54,562 bases of DNA from JAEUOS01 sp040382235. GTDB taxonomy: Bacteria; Pseudomonadota; Gammaproteobacteria; Burkholderiales; JAEUOS01. Where the stretch lies: contig JBEIFV010000023.1 of NCBI GenBank assembly GCA_040382235.1, positions 1-54,562 on the forward strand. Direction: 5' to 3'. Shown here piece by piece: positions 1 to 7,976 of this stretch (within the stretch, counting starts at the first letter, position 1; each line of letters opens with the position of its first letter). The position numbers and the translations under genes are program-made. The notes beneath the pieces are model-generated. The model had not been told where the DNA came from. It saw only the letters and a list, made by a program, of their open reading frames with translations, and searched no databases.

Positions 1-139
1 CGGCTGCAAATCGGCCGCAGCGGTCCATTTTTCACCGTCTTCTTGGCCCATAGCTGGGCTATGGGCCTTCGAATCCCGCAAAAACTGTCCTCGCTGGGGC
101 CAATTTTCGCTCTCGACGCCCTAAGTCCGACAGGCTGCT
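1..139. other. Non-coding left edge with hairpin
   Basis: I see no supported gene here. A perfect inverted repeat lies at 45-67 (arms GGCCCATAG and CTATGGGCC, 5-base loop). The rest has no recognisable reading frame. It could be the tail of a mobile element that begins outside the window, because it runs directly into the MITE-like repeat, but that is inference. Confidence 0.3.
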
Positions 140-140
140 A

Positions 141-251
141 GGGAAACCCTGAATAAATCCGTAGGTTGAGAAAGTCGATTCTGCAACCAGTTGAATTGAA
201 ACGAGCTTCGGTTCGATAGTCCGCATTCCAGGGACTTATTCCGCGTTTTCC
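141..251 (-). repeat. MITE-like repeat, copy A
   Basis: This is a 111-bp element with imperfect terminal inverted repeats. The 21 bases at 140-160 match the reverse complement of 232-252 at 17 of 21 positions. It is flanked on both sides by TA (139-140 and 252-253). The reverse complement aligns along its whole length with 19826-19937, best at both ends. It has no room for a transposase, so it would be a non-autonomous element. The GG-starting ends and TA flanks recall IS5- or IS630-type transposition, but no parent element is visible. Confidence 0.65.
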
Positions 252-395
252 TAGTGCGGCGGCGATGACGCTTGGGCCGGAACTGCTATCGGCGGGCGTT
301 GAAGTGATGTCTCTGGGAGTTGCCCATAAAAATGCCTTGCAAGTTGCTGCACTTACAGGGCGGATGTTGCGCTCAATCCGTGTGGTTTACACAGG

Positions 396-770
396 TTACC
401 TGAGCCGCCCGGCGTCAATCCATCTCTGCGTTGTGCCTCGCGCGAGGTTGTAGCGGGCGCAGTTGTATTGCTCCAGGTGGTCCAGTTCCGTGTTCGCGAT
501 GACGCGCAATGCCGCCAGGTCAGCGGCGTCGACAGGCACCTCCGAAAATGCGTCTTCCAGCGTTCGGCCGTGGAAGACGACGAACTGCATGAGCTCATTT
601 AGGGCCTGTCGGTACCGGGCTCGAATCGGGTCGGGCACGGCCAGTGAGGCTCGCAGCACGCTGTACTTCTGAATCGAGCGACGGTAGATGAACTCAAAAA
701 GCTCCACTGCCGCGGCGACGTTGCGCTGCTCGTACCGGATACTCTTTGAACAAGAAAGCGAGAACCACAT
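396..770 (-). CDS. Possible hypothetical protein or gene remnant
   Basis: This 124-residue frame reads like real protein, with balanced composition, many Glu/Leu/Arg residues and apparent helices such as ELFEFIYRRS and ALNELMQFVVFHGR. I do not recognise a family. The only good ATG (770) overlaps the rtcB start codon region head to head and has no visible ribosome binding site, so the N-terminal stretch may be spurious. A valine GTG near residue 21 is an alternative start. It may be the surviving 3' part of a longer gene damaged by the nearby repeat. Confidence 0.35.
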   Translation of the reverse strand: MWFSLSCSKSIRYEQRNVAAAVELFEFIYRRSIQKYSVLRASLAVPDPIRARYRQALNELMQFVVFHGRTLEDAFSEVPVDAADLAALRVIANTELDHLEQYNCARYNLARGTTQRWIDAGRLR

Positions 771-1989
771 GGAACAGAACTACTCAACCGAAAACGTGGC
801 CGGCGGCGTGCCGGTGAAGATGTGGACCCGCGGCGTGCCGGTGGAAGACGAGGCGAAGAAGCAACTCTTCAACGCCGCGCGCCTGCCGATCGTGTTCAAG
901 CACATCGCCGCCATGCCCGACGTGCATCTGGGTATCGGTGCGACCGTGGGCTCGGTGATCCCTACACTCAAGGCCATCATCCCGGCTGCGGTGGGAGTGG
1001 ATATCGGCTGCGGCATGATGGCGTGCAAGACCACGCTTGGCGCCGCCGACCTGCCGGACAATCTCGGCCCGCTGCGCTCGGCCATCGAGCGCGCCGTGCC
1101 GCACGGCATGACGCGAAGAAAGGGACGCGATCAGGGCAGCTGGGAGAATCCGCCAAGCCTGGTTGATCGGGCCTGGGCGACGCTTGCCGACGAGTTCGCC
1201 GTGCTGTGCGAAACGCATCCGCGCTTTCTGAAAACCAACAACCACAAGCAGATGGGGACCCTTGGCGGCGGCAACCATTTCATCGAGGTCTGCCTGGATG
1301 AAGAGGGCGCGGTGTGGTTCATGCTGCATTCGGGTTCGCGCGGCGTCGGCAACGCGATCGGCACCTACTTCATCGAGCTGGCCAAGAAAGACGCCGAGGC
1401 CAACCAGCGCAACCTGCCGGACCGCGACCTCGCGTATTTCGAGGAAGGGGCGCAGAACTTCGGCGATTACGTGCGTGGCGTGGGTTGGGCGCAGAAGTTC
1501 GCGCAGCGGAACCGCGAAGTGATGATGAAGATCCTGATCGCCGCGATTGCGAAGGTGATCGCCAAGCCCTTCGAGTCGCATGTCGAGGCGGTGAACTGCC
1601 ACCACAACTATGTGCAGCAGGAGCACCACTTCGGACACGATGTATTCGTGACCCGCAAGGGTGCGGTGAGCGCGAAACGTGGCCAGCTCGGCATCATTCC
1701 CGGCAGCATGGGGGCGAAAAGCTACATCGTGCGCGGACTGGGAAACGCCGAGAGCTTCGACAGTTGCAGCCACGGCGCCGGCCGCGTGATGAGCCGCAGC
1801 AAGGCCAAGAAACTTTACACCGTCGACGACCAGATGCGCGCGACCGCAGGTGTCGAGTGCCGCAAGGACGCCGACCTGATCGACGAGATCCCGATGGCTT
1901 ACAAAGACATAGACGCGGTGATGGCGGCGCAAAAGGATCTGGTCGAAGTGGTGCACACCCTGAAGCAGGTGGTGTGCGTGAAAGGCTGA
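769..1989 (+). CDS. rtcB: RNA-splicing ligase RtcB
   Basis: 406 residues, close to the roughly 408 of E. coli RtcB. RtcB joins RNA 2',3'-cyclic phosphate or 3'-phosphate ends to 5'-OH ends using GTP and Mn2+. The metal-binding GVDIGCG motif is present (Cys81), as are HSGSRGVG and the C-terminal SHGAGR, whose His335 should be the guanylylated residue. The start at 769 follows a purine-rich AAGAAAGCGAG. The frame extends 27 codons upstream, but those residues do not look like RtcB. There is no rtcA or archease nearby, so the gene stands alone and probably acts in RNA repair. Identification is secure. Confidence 0.95.
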   Translation: MEQNYSTENVAGGVPVKMWTRGVPVEDEAKKQLFNAARLPIVFKHIAAMPDVHLGIGATVGSVIPTLKAIIPAAVGVDIGCGMMACKTTLGAADLPDNLGPLRSAIERAVPHGMTRRKGRDQGSWENPPSLVDRAWATLADEFAVLCETHPRFLKTNNHKQMGTLGGGNHFIEVCLDEEGAVWFMLHSGSRGVGNAIGTYFIELAKKDAEANQRNLPDRDLAYFEEGAQNFGDYVRGVGWAQKFAQRNREVMMKILIAAIAKVIAKPFESHVEAVNCHHNYVQQEHHFGHDVFVTRKGAVSAKRGQLGIIPGSMGAKSYIVRGLGNAESFDSCSHGAGRVMSRSKAKKLYTVDDQMRATAGVECRKDADLIDEIPMAYKDIDAVMAAQKDLVEVVHTLKQVVCVKG

Positions 1990-1999
1990 GCCGGGGCAA

Positions 2000-2024
2000 C
2001 CGGACCGGCGTGTTGCCGGTCCGG
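2000..2024. other. Hairpin downstream of rtcB
   Basis: A perfect 9-bp inverted repeat (CCGGACCGG, 7-base loop, CCGGTCCGG) begins 11 bases after the rtcB stop. There is no T-run, so it is not a classic intrinsic terminator. It may stabilise the 3' end of the transcript or be a REP-like element. Confidence 0.4.
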
Positions 2025-2163
2025 CAAGGCCGGTGAGCGCACGCGCGCGACAGCCCGGGCCGGCTCACCTGTCGCAGCACGGTTTGCCCGATGCCTGCGC
2101 GCCAGCACCGCATGAGGACGGGCGAAACTCCCGGCCGGCGGCCTTTCACAGCCCTTTTCCCAA

Positions 2164-2192
2164 GTGAAAACAAGGGCAAACCCGGCTATACT
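2164..2192 (+). promoter_or_regulatory. Putative sigma-70 promoter of cytochrome gene
   Basis: GTGAAA (2164-2169) and TATACT (2187-2192) are separated by 17 bases, with 4/6 and 5/6 matches to the consensus hexamers. The site lies about 80 bases before the cytochrome start in an otherwise empty gap. Prediction by eye only. Confidence 0.4.
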
Positions 2193-2270
2193 TCGAGGCT
2201 TGGTCAGCATTGTTTTCAACACGTCATTGCCGGATTTTTCCGGCACCAGGAATCACCGAAAGGACGCTTC

Positions 2271-3134
2271 ATGAGCGAGGACCATCAGCACGAGTCGCTG
2301 ATCAAAACCCCCAAGCAACTGATCATTGTGGTCGTCGCGTCGTTTGTCATCCCGATCGCCCTGATCGTGCTGCTGGTGTCGCTGGTCACCGGCGGCAAGA
2401 AAGTCGATATGCAAGGCTTGGCCCTCAAGCCCGAGTCGATCGCCGAGCGCATCAAGCCGGTAGCGGGCATCAACCTCAAGGCCGCCGATGGCCCCAAGGT
2501 CTTCTTGAGCGGGCTGGAGGTCTATGCCCAGAACTGCAAGGCTTGTCATGAAGCCGGCGCCGCCAACGCGCCCAAGTTAGGCGACACCGCCGCCTGGGCG
2601 CCGCGCTTGAAGCAAGGCTACGACACGCTGGTGAATCATTCGGTCAATGGCATTCGCGCAATGCCGGCACGTGGCGGCAATGGCGACCTGTCGGACTACG
2701 AGGTGGCGCGCGCTGTGGTCTACATGACCGCTTCCGCCGGCGGCACCTTCAAGGAGCCGGCAGCACCGGCGGCCGCGGCTGCTCCCGCAAGTGCGCCGGC
2801 CGCGCCCACCGCGGCGGCGCCTGCCGCTCCGCCGCCAGCTGCGATGGTGGTTGCGTCCGCTGCGCCTGCCGCCGCCCCCGCCGCCGCCAAAGCGAGCGAT
2901 GGCAAGGCCTTGTACGAATCCGCATGCGTGGCATGCCACGCGGCCGGCGTGGCGAACGCTCCCAAACTGGGCGACAAGGCCGCGTGGGCACCTCGCCTCA
3001 AGACCGGCATGGATACCCTGTACGCCAGCGTGATCAAGGGCAAGGGTGCGATGCCGGCAAAAGGCACGGCCATGAATGCATCGGACGCCGACATCAAGGC
3101 CTCTGTCGACTACATGGTGAGCTCGGTCAAGTAG
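2271..3134 (+). CDS. Di-heme cytochrome c (c5-like), membrane-anchored
   Basis: 287 residues. A hydrophobic segment near residues 18-41 is a membrane anchor or signal. Two class I cytochrome c domains follow, with heme-binding CKACH (Cys89-His93) and CVACH (Cys219-His223). A long Ala/Pro linker at roughly 163-210 joins them. Both domains contain the phrase APKLGD followed by AAWAPRLK, so the gene arose by internal duplication. The family transfers electrons in the periplasm, usually to a terminal oxidase; the partner is not encoded here. The ATG at 2271 has GAAAGGA upstream. The gene converges with priA across a strong terminator. Confidence 0.85.
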   Translation: MSEDHQHESLIKTPKQLIIVVVASFVIPIALIVLLVSLVTGGKKVDMQGLALKPESIAERIKPVAGINLKAADGPKVFLSGLEVYAQNCKACHEAGAANAPKLGDTAAWAPRLKQGYDTLVNHSVNGIRAMPARGGNGDLSDYEVARAVVYMTASAGGTFKEPAAPAAAAAPASAPAAPTAAAPAAPPPAAMVVASAAPAAAPAAAKASDGKALYESACVACHAAGVANAPKLGDKAAWAPRLKTGMDTLYASVIKGKGAMPAKGTAMNASDADIKASVDYMVSSVK

Positions 3135-3143
3135 CATCACCTC

Positions 3144-3187
3144 GGCCAAAAAAGAACGGCGCCTGCGGGCGCCGTTCTTTTTTGGCC
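3144..3187. terminator. Bidirectional intrinsic terminator
   Basis: A long perfect stem GGCCAAAAAAGAACGGCGCC pairs with its complement across a 4-base loop. It leaves a T-run on each strand. It sits between the convergent cytochrome gene and priA and should stop both. Confidence 0.9.
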
Positions 3188-3222
3188 GGCAGCGCCTCGA
3201 GCATGGCGCGGTAGCCGGGATT

Positions 3223-5388
3223 TCAGATTTCCAGCGGATCCACCTCGATATGCCAGCGCAGGCTGGCTGGCACATTCGCCCCGATCCAGGCAAGCCAGCG
3301 CGCGAGGAATGCCTGCAAGGCGGGGCGCGATGGCGATTCGACCATCAGCTGCGCGCGTTCCACATTCATCAGGCGCGTCAACACCATCGGCACCGGGTCG
3401 TAGATCATGATGCCATCGCTTGCAACGTCGGCCTTGGCCGCCTGCTTGAGAAAGCTCAAGGCCGCGTCCAGCTTCTTGGCCTCCACCCGCAACATCGCCT
3501 GGAACGCGGCCGGCGGCAAGCCGGCAGCCTCACGCTCGGCCAGAAGGCTCAAGGCAAAGCCGTCATAGTCGCCGGCGACCACCGCGCGAAACAGCGGGTG
3601 ATCGGGCTTGCGCGTTTGGATCAGCACCAGGCCGGGCTTGCCGGCGCGACCGGCGCGACCGGCCACCTGGGTCAACTGGGCATACAGGCGCTCGCTGGCG
3701 CGAAAATCCGCGCTGAATAGCGCCGCGTCAACGTTGACCGCCGCCACCAGGGTCAGATTCTTGAAATCATGCCCCTTGGCCAGCATTTGGGTGCCGACCA
3801 GAATATCGGCCTCGCCCGCATGCACCTGGTCGAACAATGCTTCGGCCGACCCTTTGCGGCTGGTCGAATCGCGGTCGATGCGCAGCACGCGCGCAGTGGG
3901 ACACGCTTCGGCCAGGTGCACTTCGAGACGCTGCGTGCCCTGCCCATAGCCCCGAATATCCACGTTGCCACAGGTCGGGCAGGCCTCTGGCACGGCTTCG
4001 GCGAAGCCGCAGTGATGGCACATCAGGGTCCCGCCGGTCAGCAAACCGCGGCGTCGATGCAATACCAGATAAGCTGTACAACGTGTGCAAGCACTCACCC
4101 AGCCACAGGCGGCGCAGGATAGGACCGGCGCGTAACCGCGCCGATTGAGGAACACCAGGCTTTGTTCAGCAGCGTCGACGCGACTGCGGATCGCATCCCA
4201 GATCGGTGCGGCGATACCATGCTGGGCACGGGTGACGTTCAGATCGATGATGCGCACTTCCGGCAACACTGCATCGGCCACTGCTCGGGTTTTCATCACC
4301 AGGCGCTCATCGCGCCCCGACTGCGCATGGGCAAATGTTTCCAATGACGGCGTGGCGCTGCCAAGGACGATCGGAACCCCCTCGTTTTTGGCTCGATACA
4401 CCGCCAGATCGCGCGCCGAGTAGCGCATTCCTTCCTGCTGCTTGAACGACGGATCGTGCTCCTCGTCGACCACGATCAGGCGCAGGCGCGGCAGGGAGGC
4501 CAGCACCGCGAGGCGGGTACCGAGCACGATATCGGCCACGCCGGCATGCGCGAGCAGCCAGTGATGCGAGCGCTCGCTTTCACTTAAAGCGCTGTGCATG
4601 GTAACGATGACACTCGCAGGAAAGCGCTGCCTGAAGTGCTCCAACAGGCGTGGAGTGAGGTTGATCTCGGGCACCAGCACCAGCGCCTGGCCGCCCAGCG
4701 CAAGCGCGCGCGCGGCCAGGCGCAGATAGACCTCGGTCTTGCCGCTCCCGGTCACGCCATGCAGCAGACTGGCCAGAAAGCGTGGCGGATCGAGCGCTGC
4801 CGCGATCGCCGCGACAGCGGTGGACTGTTCCGGATTGACCGCGGGCGCAGCGCCGACTGCGAGCGCCGATGGTTCGGCGCGCGCCACCAGGCCGGCTGCC
4901 TGCCAGGCTTCCAGGTAAGCCAGGGCCTTGGGCGATGCGGCGGTCAGTACATAGCCAAAACACGGCCCGGCGGCAAGTCTGGCTGCGATAAGCGCGCGCG
5001 CATGTTCGCGCTTGGCAAACGCTGGCAGCGGTCCGCACCAGGAAAAACGCTGCCACAGGGCCGGCACTAGCGGTTTGTCAGCCTTGAGACCGGCAGGCAG
5101 GGCCGCACCAATTGCGTTGCCCAACGGGTGCTGGTAGTAGCCAGCACAAAAGCGCAGCAACTCAAGCCAGGCCACAGGCAACGCGGGCACGCTGTCAAGC
5201 AAACGCGCTGGTTTGATGCGCGCCGGATCGACCGCCGGCGAAACGTCGGCCTCAACCACAACACCAACCAGAGTGCGGGGCCCGAAAGGCACCGCGACGC
5301 GGCAACCGAGCAAGCCATGCGCGTTGTCTACCGAATAGTCATACAGCACCGCCACCGGTACTTCGAGCGCAACACGTACGAAAGGCAT
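3223..5388 (-). CDS. priA: Primosomal protein N' (replication restart helicase PriA)
   Basis: 721 residues (E. coli 732). PriA binds stalled forks and reloads the replisome. The N-terminal DNA-binding domain begins MPFVRVALEVPV. The helicase core has Walker A GVTGSGKT (Lys217), the DEEH box and the SATPSLE motif. The zinc-binding cysteine cluster (CAACGW, CHHCGF, CPTCG) lies between the helicase lobes. The motif VAGRAGRAGKPG closes the helicase. It lies on the same strand as hemE but is separated by about 500 non-coding bases, so it may have its own promoter. Confidence 0.95.
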   Translation of the reverse strand: MPFVRVALEVPVAVLYDYSVDNAHGLLGCRVAVPFGPRTLVGVVVEADVSPAVDPARIKPARLLDSVPALPVAWLELLRFCAGYYQHPLGNAIGAALPAGLKADKPLVPALWQRFSWCGPLPAFAKREHARALIAARLAAGPCFGYVLTAASPKALAYLEAWQAAGLVARAEPSALAVGAAPAVNPEQSTAVAAIAAALDPPRFLASLLHGVTGSGKTEVYLRLAARALALGGQALVLVPEINLTPRLLEHFRQRFPASVIVTMHSALSESERSHHWLLAHAGVADIVLGTRLAVLASLPRLRLIVVDEEHDPSFKQQEGMRYSARDLAVYRAKNEGVPIVLGSATPSLETFAHAQSGRDERLVMKTRAVADAVLPEVRIIDLNVTRAQHGIAAPIWDAIRSRVDAAEQSLVFLNRRGYAPVLSCAACGWVSACTRCTAYLVLHRRRGLLTGGTLMCHHCGFAEAVPEACPTCGNVDIRGYGQGTQRLEVHLAEACPTARVLRIDRDSTSRKGSAEALFDQVHAGEADILVGTQMLAKGHDFKNLTLVAAVNVDAALFSADFRASERLYAQLTQVAGRAGRAGKPGLVLIQTRKPDHPLFRAVVAGDYDGFALSLLAEREAAGLPPAAFQAMLRVEAKKLDAALSFLKQAAKADVASDGIMIYDPVPMVLTRLMNVERAQLMVESPSRPALQAFLARWLAWIGANVPASLRWHIEVDPLEI

Positions 5389-5530
5389 CGGAACGGGGCG
5401 CTTTAGGCGGCGATTTGACTGATTTCACGTCGCAAAAAGGCGTGTAAATCAGGCGCTTGTTAAGGTAGAAGGTTAAAAACTATTGCTAAGGCCATGCGTG
5501 ATCTAGGGCTTTGAAGGTGTTCACAAAACC

Positions 5531-5539
5531 TGTGGATAA
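5531..5539 (-). promoter_or_regulatory. DnaA box (TTATCCACA)
   Basis: TGTGGATAA on the plus strand is the perfect high-affinity DnaA box read on the minus strand. It is followed by GTTTGTTGACAA, which contains a weaker box-like nonamer (TGTTGACAA). Confidence 0.6.
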
Positions 5540-5708
5540 GTTTGTTGACAACCCTGCGTCAGGGATACGCAACCCTCGGTGGCAAAAGGATTTTTTCCGG
5601 ATCGCACATATTTCTTGCGTTACAGGACCCTTTTGTTTTCAATGACTTACAGACGCCGCCCTGCTTTTGAATTGTGGCAGCGCAATGAACCACGCTGATC
5701 GCAAAAAA

Positions 5709-5717
5709 TGTGCATAA
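5709..5717 (-). promoter_or_regulatory. DnaA box (TTATGCACA)
   Basis: TGTGCATAA on the plus strand matches the consensus TTATNCACA in the same orientation as the box 178 bases to the left. A 9-mer can occur by chance, but two perfect copies in one non-coding gap are less likely. Confidence 0.5.
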
Positions 5718-5896
5718 GTCAAGCGTTTTATTGCCCGATTTCAGGTTTCCCGAACCCCGCTTCCAAAGCCGCTTTGCGCGTTGCCTCCGCGCCCAGCCGC
5801 CATGGAAGCCACTTTCCGGACCCCCGCCGCGCAAACCCTTGTGCCAAGCCAATCACGGGGCCGCCAAGCCTTCGAAACCATGCCAACGGCATAAGC

Positions 5897-6976
5897 TCAA
5901 AGGCCGGCGTGGTATTGCGGGCTCAGCTCATGTACCGCAGCCACCAGCGCCGCCGCATGCTCGGGCGGGGTGAATTGCGAAATGCCGTGACCCAGGTTGA
6001 ACACGTGCCCTGACCCGTGGCCGTATGAAGCCAGAATGCGCCCCACCTCAGACCGGATCGCCGCAGGCGCGGCGAACAGCGCGGTAGGATCGAAGTTGCC
6101 CTGCAATGCCACCTGGTGGCCAACCCGCGCGCGCGCCACCGACAGCTCGATCGTCCAATCCAGCCCCAGTGCGTCGCAACCGCTTGCCGCCATCTCTTCC
6201 AGCCACAGGCCGCCGCCCTTGGTGAACATCACCACCGGCACAGGCCGCCCTTCGCGTTCCCTTATGAGGCCTGAAATCACGCGCGTCATGTAGGCCAGCG
6301 AAAAAGTCTTGTAGGCCGCCGCCGAAAGCGAGCCACCCCAGGTGTCGAACAGCATCACCGCCTGCGCGCCGGCCTCGATCTGCGCATTCAAATAGGCAGT
6401 CACGGCGGCGGCATTGACCTCGAGAATGCGATGCATCAGGTCGGGTCGCTGGTAGGCCATGGTCTTGACCGTGCGGTGATCGGGACTGCCACCGCCTTCG
6501 ACCATGTAACAGGCCAGTGTCCAGGGGCTGCCGGAAAAGCCGATCAGCGGCACCCGCCCGTCGAGCGCACGGCGAATCTGGCTGACCGCGTCGGTCACAT
6601 AACCAAGCGTGGCGCCGATATCCGGCACGGCCAGCTTGGCGACCGCTGCTTCATCACGCACGGTGCGCTCGAATTTGGGCCCTTCGCCATCGGCAAAGTA
6701 AAGACCCAGGCCCATGGCGTCCGGCACAGTGAGGATGTCGGAAAAAAGGATCGCGGCATCCAGCGGAAAGCGCTCCAGCGGTTGCAGCGTGACTTCAGTG
6801 GCGTAGTCGGGATTCTTGGCCAGGCCCAGAAATGAGCCTGCGCGCTTGCGCGTAGCGTTGTACTCCGGCAGGTAGCGTCCGGCCTGGCGCATCAACCATA
6901 CAGGGGTGTAATCGGTAGGCTGGCGCAGCAGGGCGCGCAGAAGGGTATCGTTCTTGAGCATTGCCACCTCAGTCAT
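5897..6976 (-). CDS. hemE: Uroporphyrinogen decarboxylase
   Basis: 359 residues. HemE decarboxylates the four acetate side chains of uroporphyrinogen III to give coproporphyrinogen III in heme synthesis. The signature MRQAGRYLPEY near the N-terminus and LFSDILTVPDAMGLGL are present, with the catalytic Asp in the latter. Length and start match E. coli HemE (354). The start overlaps the end of the upstream 6-phosphogluconate dehydrogenase gene by 8 bases, so the two are likely translationally coupled. In related genomes hemE often follows atpC and precedes priA. Confidence 0.96.
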   Translation of the reverse strand: MTEVAMLKNDTLLRALLRQPTDYTPVWLMRQAGRYLPEYNATRKRAGSFLGLAKNPDYATEVTLQPLERFPLDAAILFSDILTVPDAMGLGLYFADGEGPKFERTVRDEAAVAKLAVPDIGATLGYVTDAVSQIRRALDGRVPLIGFSGSPWTLACYMVEGGGSPDHRTVKTMAYQRPDLMHRILEVNAAAVTAYLNAQIEAGAQAVMLFDTWGGSLSAAAYKTFSLAYMTRVISGLIREREGRPVPVVMFTKGGGLWLEEMAASGCDALGLDWTIELSVARARVGHQVALQGNFDPTALFAAPAAIRSEVGRILASYGHGSGHVFNLGHGISQFTPPEHAAALVAAVHELSPQYHAGL

Positions 6977-7883
6977 TTTTCGTCACCGCGTGCCCGCCAA
7001 AACCCTGGCGCATCTTGGCCAGCAATTTCGCCGGATAGTCGTTCTTGCCCTGGGTGGCGAAACGCATCATCAACGCCAGGCTCATCACCGGCGCCGGAAC
7101 GCCCTGCTCGACCGCTTCGATGGCGGTCCAGCGGCCCTCGCCCGAATCCGGCACATGCGGTGCGATCGCCGCGATGCCGGCGGGATCCTTGAGTGCTTCG
7201 GCGGTCAAGTCAAGCAGCCATGAGCGCACCACCGAGCCGTGCCGCCACAATTCGCCGATCGCGGGCAGGTCAAGGGCGAACTCCTTCTTCGCATCCATCA
7301 GCGCGAAGCCTTCGGCTATGGCCTGCATCATTCCGTATTCGATGCCGTTGTGCACCATCTTGGTGAAATGGCCGGCACCAGCAGGGCCGGCATGCAGCCA
7401 GCCGGTATCGGGCGTCGGCGCCAAGAGGCGCAGGTAGGGTTTGAGGCGATCGATCGCGTCCTGCGCGCCGCCGGCCATCAGGCAATAGCCATTGGCCAGG
7501 CCATGCACGCCGCCCGATACGCCACAATCGACGAAGCCAAGTCCATTGCGCTTGAGGGTGGCGGCACGCCGCAATGAATCCTTGTAGAAGCTGTTGGCGC
7601 CATCGATGATCACATCACCTTCGGACAACAGCGCCTGCAGCTGCGCGATGGCCGCTTCGGTGGCATCGCCCGCCGGCAACATGAGCCACACCAGGCGCGG
7701 CGCTTCGAGATGCTCGATAAGGTTCGACAGCGAACTGGCGGCGAATGCGCCCAGCTCGGTGGCCAACGCACTCGTGGTTTGCGCGTCGCGGTCAAACAGT
7801 GCCGCACGCACGCCGCCCAGCGCCAGGCGCCGCGCCATGTTGGCGCCCATTTTTCCCAGGCCGATCATTGCGAACGAGGTCAT
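6969..7883 (-). CDS. 6-phosphogluconate dehydrogenase, short (Gnd-like) form
   Basis: 304 residues, the short bacterial type rather than the roughly 470-residue E. coli Gnd. It oxidises and decarboxylates 6-phosphogluconate to ribulose 5-phosphate. Visible are the Rossmann motif MIGLGKMGANMARR, the substrate loop DCGVSGGVHG, and the catalytic region HFTKMVHNGIEYGMMQ with the Lys and the HNGIE motif. The internal ATG at 7883 is chosen because the fold begins immediately after it; the frame is open 10 codons further. The gene runs into hemE with an 8-bp overlap. Confidence 0.85.
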   Translation of the reverse strand: MTSFAMIGLGKMGANMARRLALGGVRAALFDRDAQTTSALATELGAFAASSLSNLIEHLEAPRLVWLMLPAGDATEAAIAQLQALLSEGDVIIDGANSFYKDSLRRAATLKRNGLGFVDCGVSGGVHGLANGYCLMAGGAQDAIDRLKPYLRLLAPTPDTGWLHAGPAGAGHFTKMVHNGIEYGMMQAIAEGFALMDAKKEFALDLPAIGELWRHGSVVRSWLLDLTAEALKDPAGIAAIAPHVPDSGEGRWTAIEAVEQGVPAPVMSLALMMRFATQGKNDYPAKLLAKMRQGFGGHAVTKND

Positions 7884-7976
7884 GGTTGCGATCCAATCGA
7901 AGTGAACAGTCAATGCGGAGAAAGCAAACGCGCTATTCTACCGTGCGCGTTTTCCTCCTTTTCCACAAGAAACCCA

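Larger units (their letters stand above)
5389..5896. other. 508-bp non-coding region with DnaA boxes
   Basis: The region between priA and hemE has no convincing gene; its short frames have no protein-like composition. It is richer in A and T than its surroundings, especially 5440-5540 and 5590-5720. It holds two exact DnaA-box matches, at 5531-5539 and 5709-5717, several near matches around the first, a few GATC sites, and a small hairpin CCCTG-CGT-CAGGG just after the first box. The priA promoter must lie here, and a role in replication or DnaA-responsive control is possible. Confidence 0.5.

Noticed and set aside
784..1956. 390-residue minus-strand frame under rtcB
   Set aside because: Antisense shadow of a strongly conserved gene, with no ribosome site.
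5559..5852. 97-residue minus-strand frame in the priA-hemE gap
   Set aside because: Its composition is not protein-like, it has no ribosome site, and it overlaps the DnaA box region.
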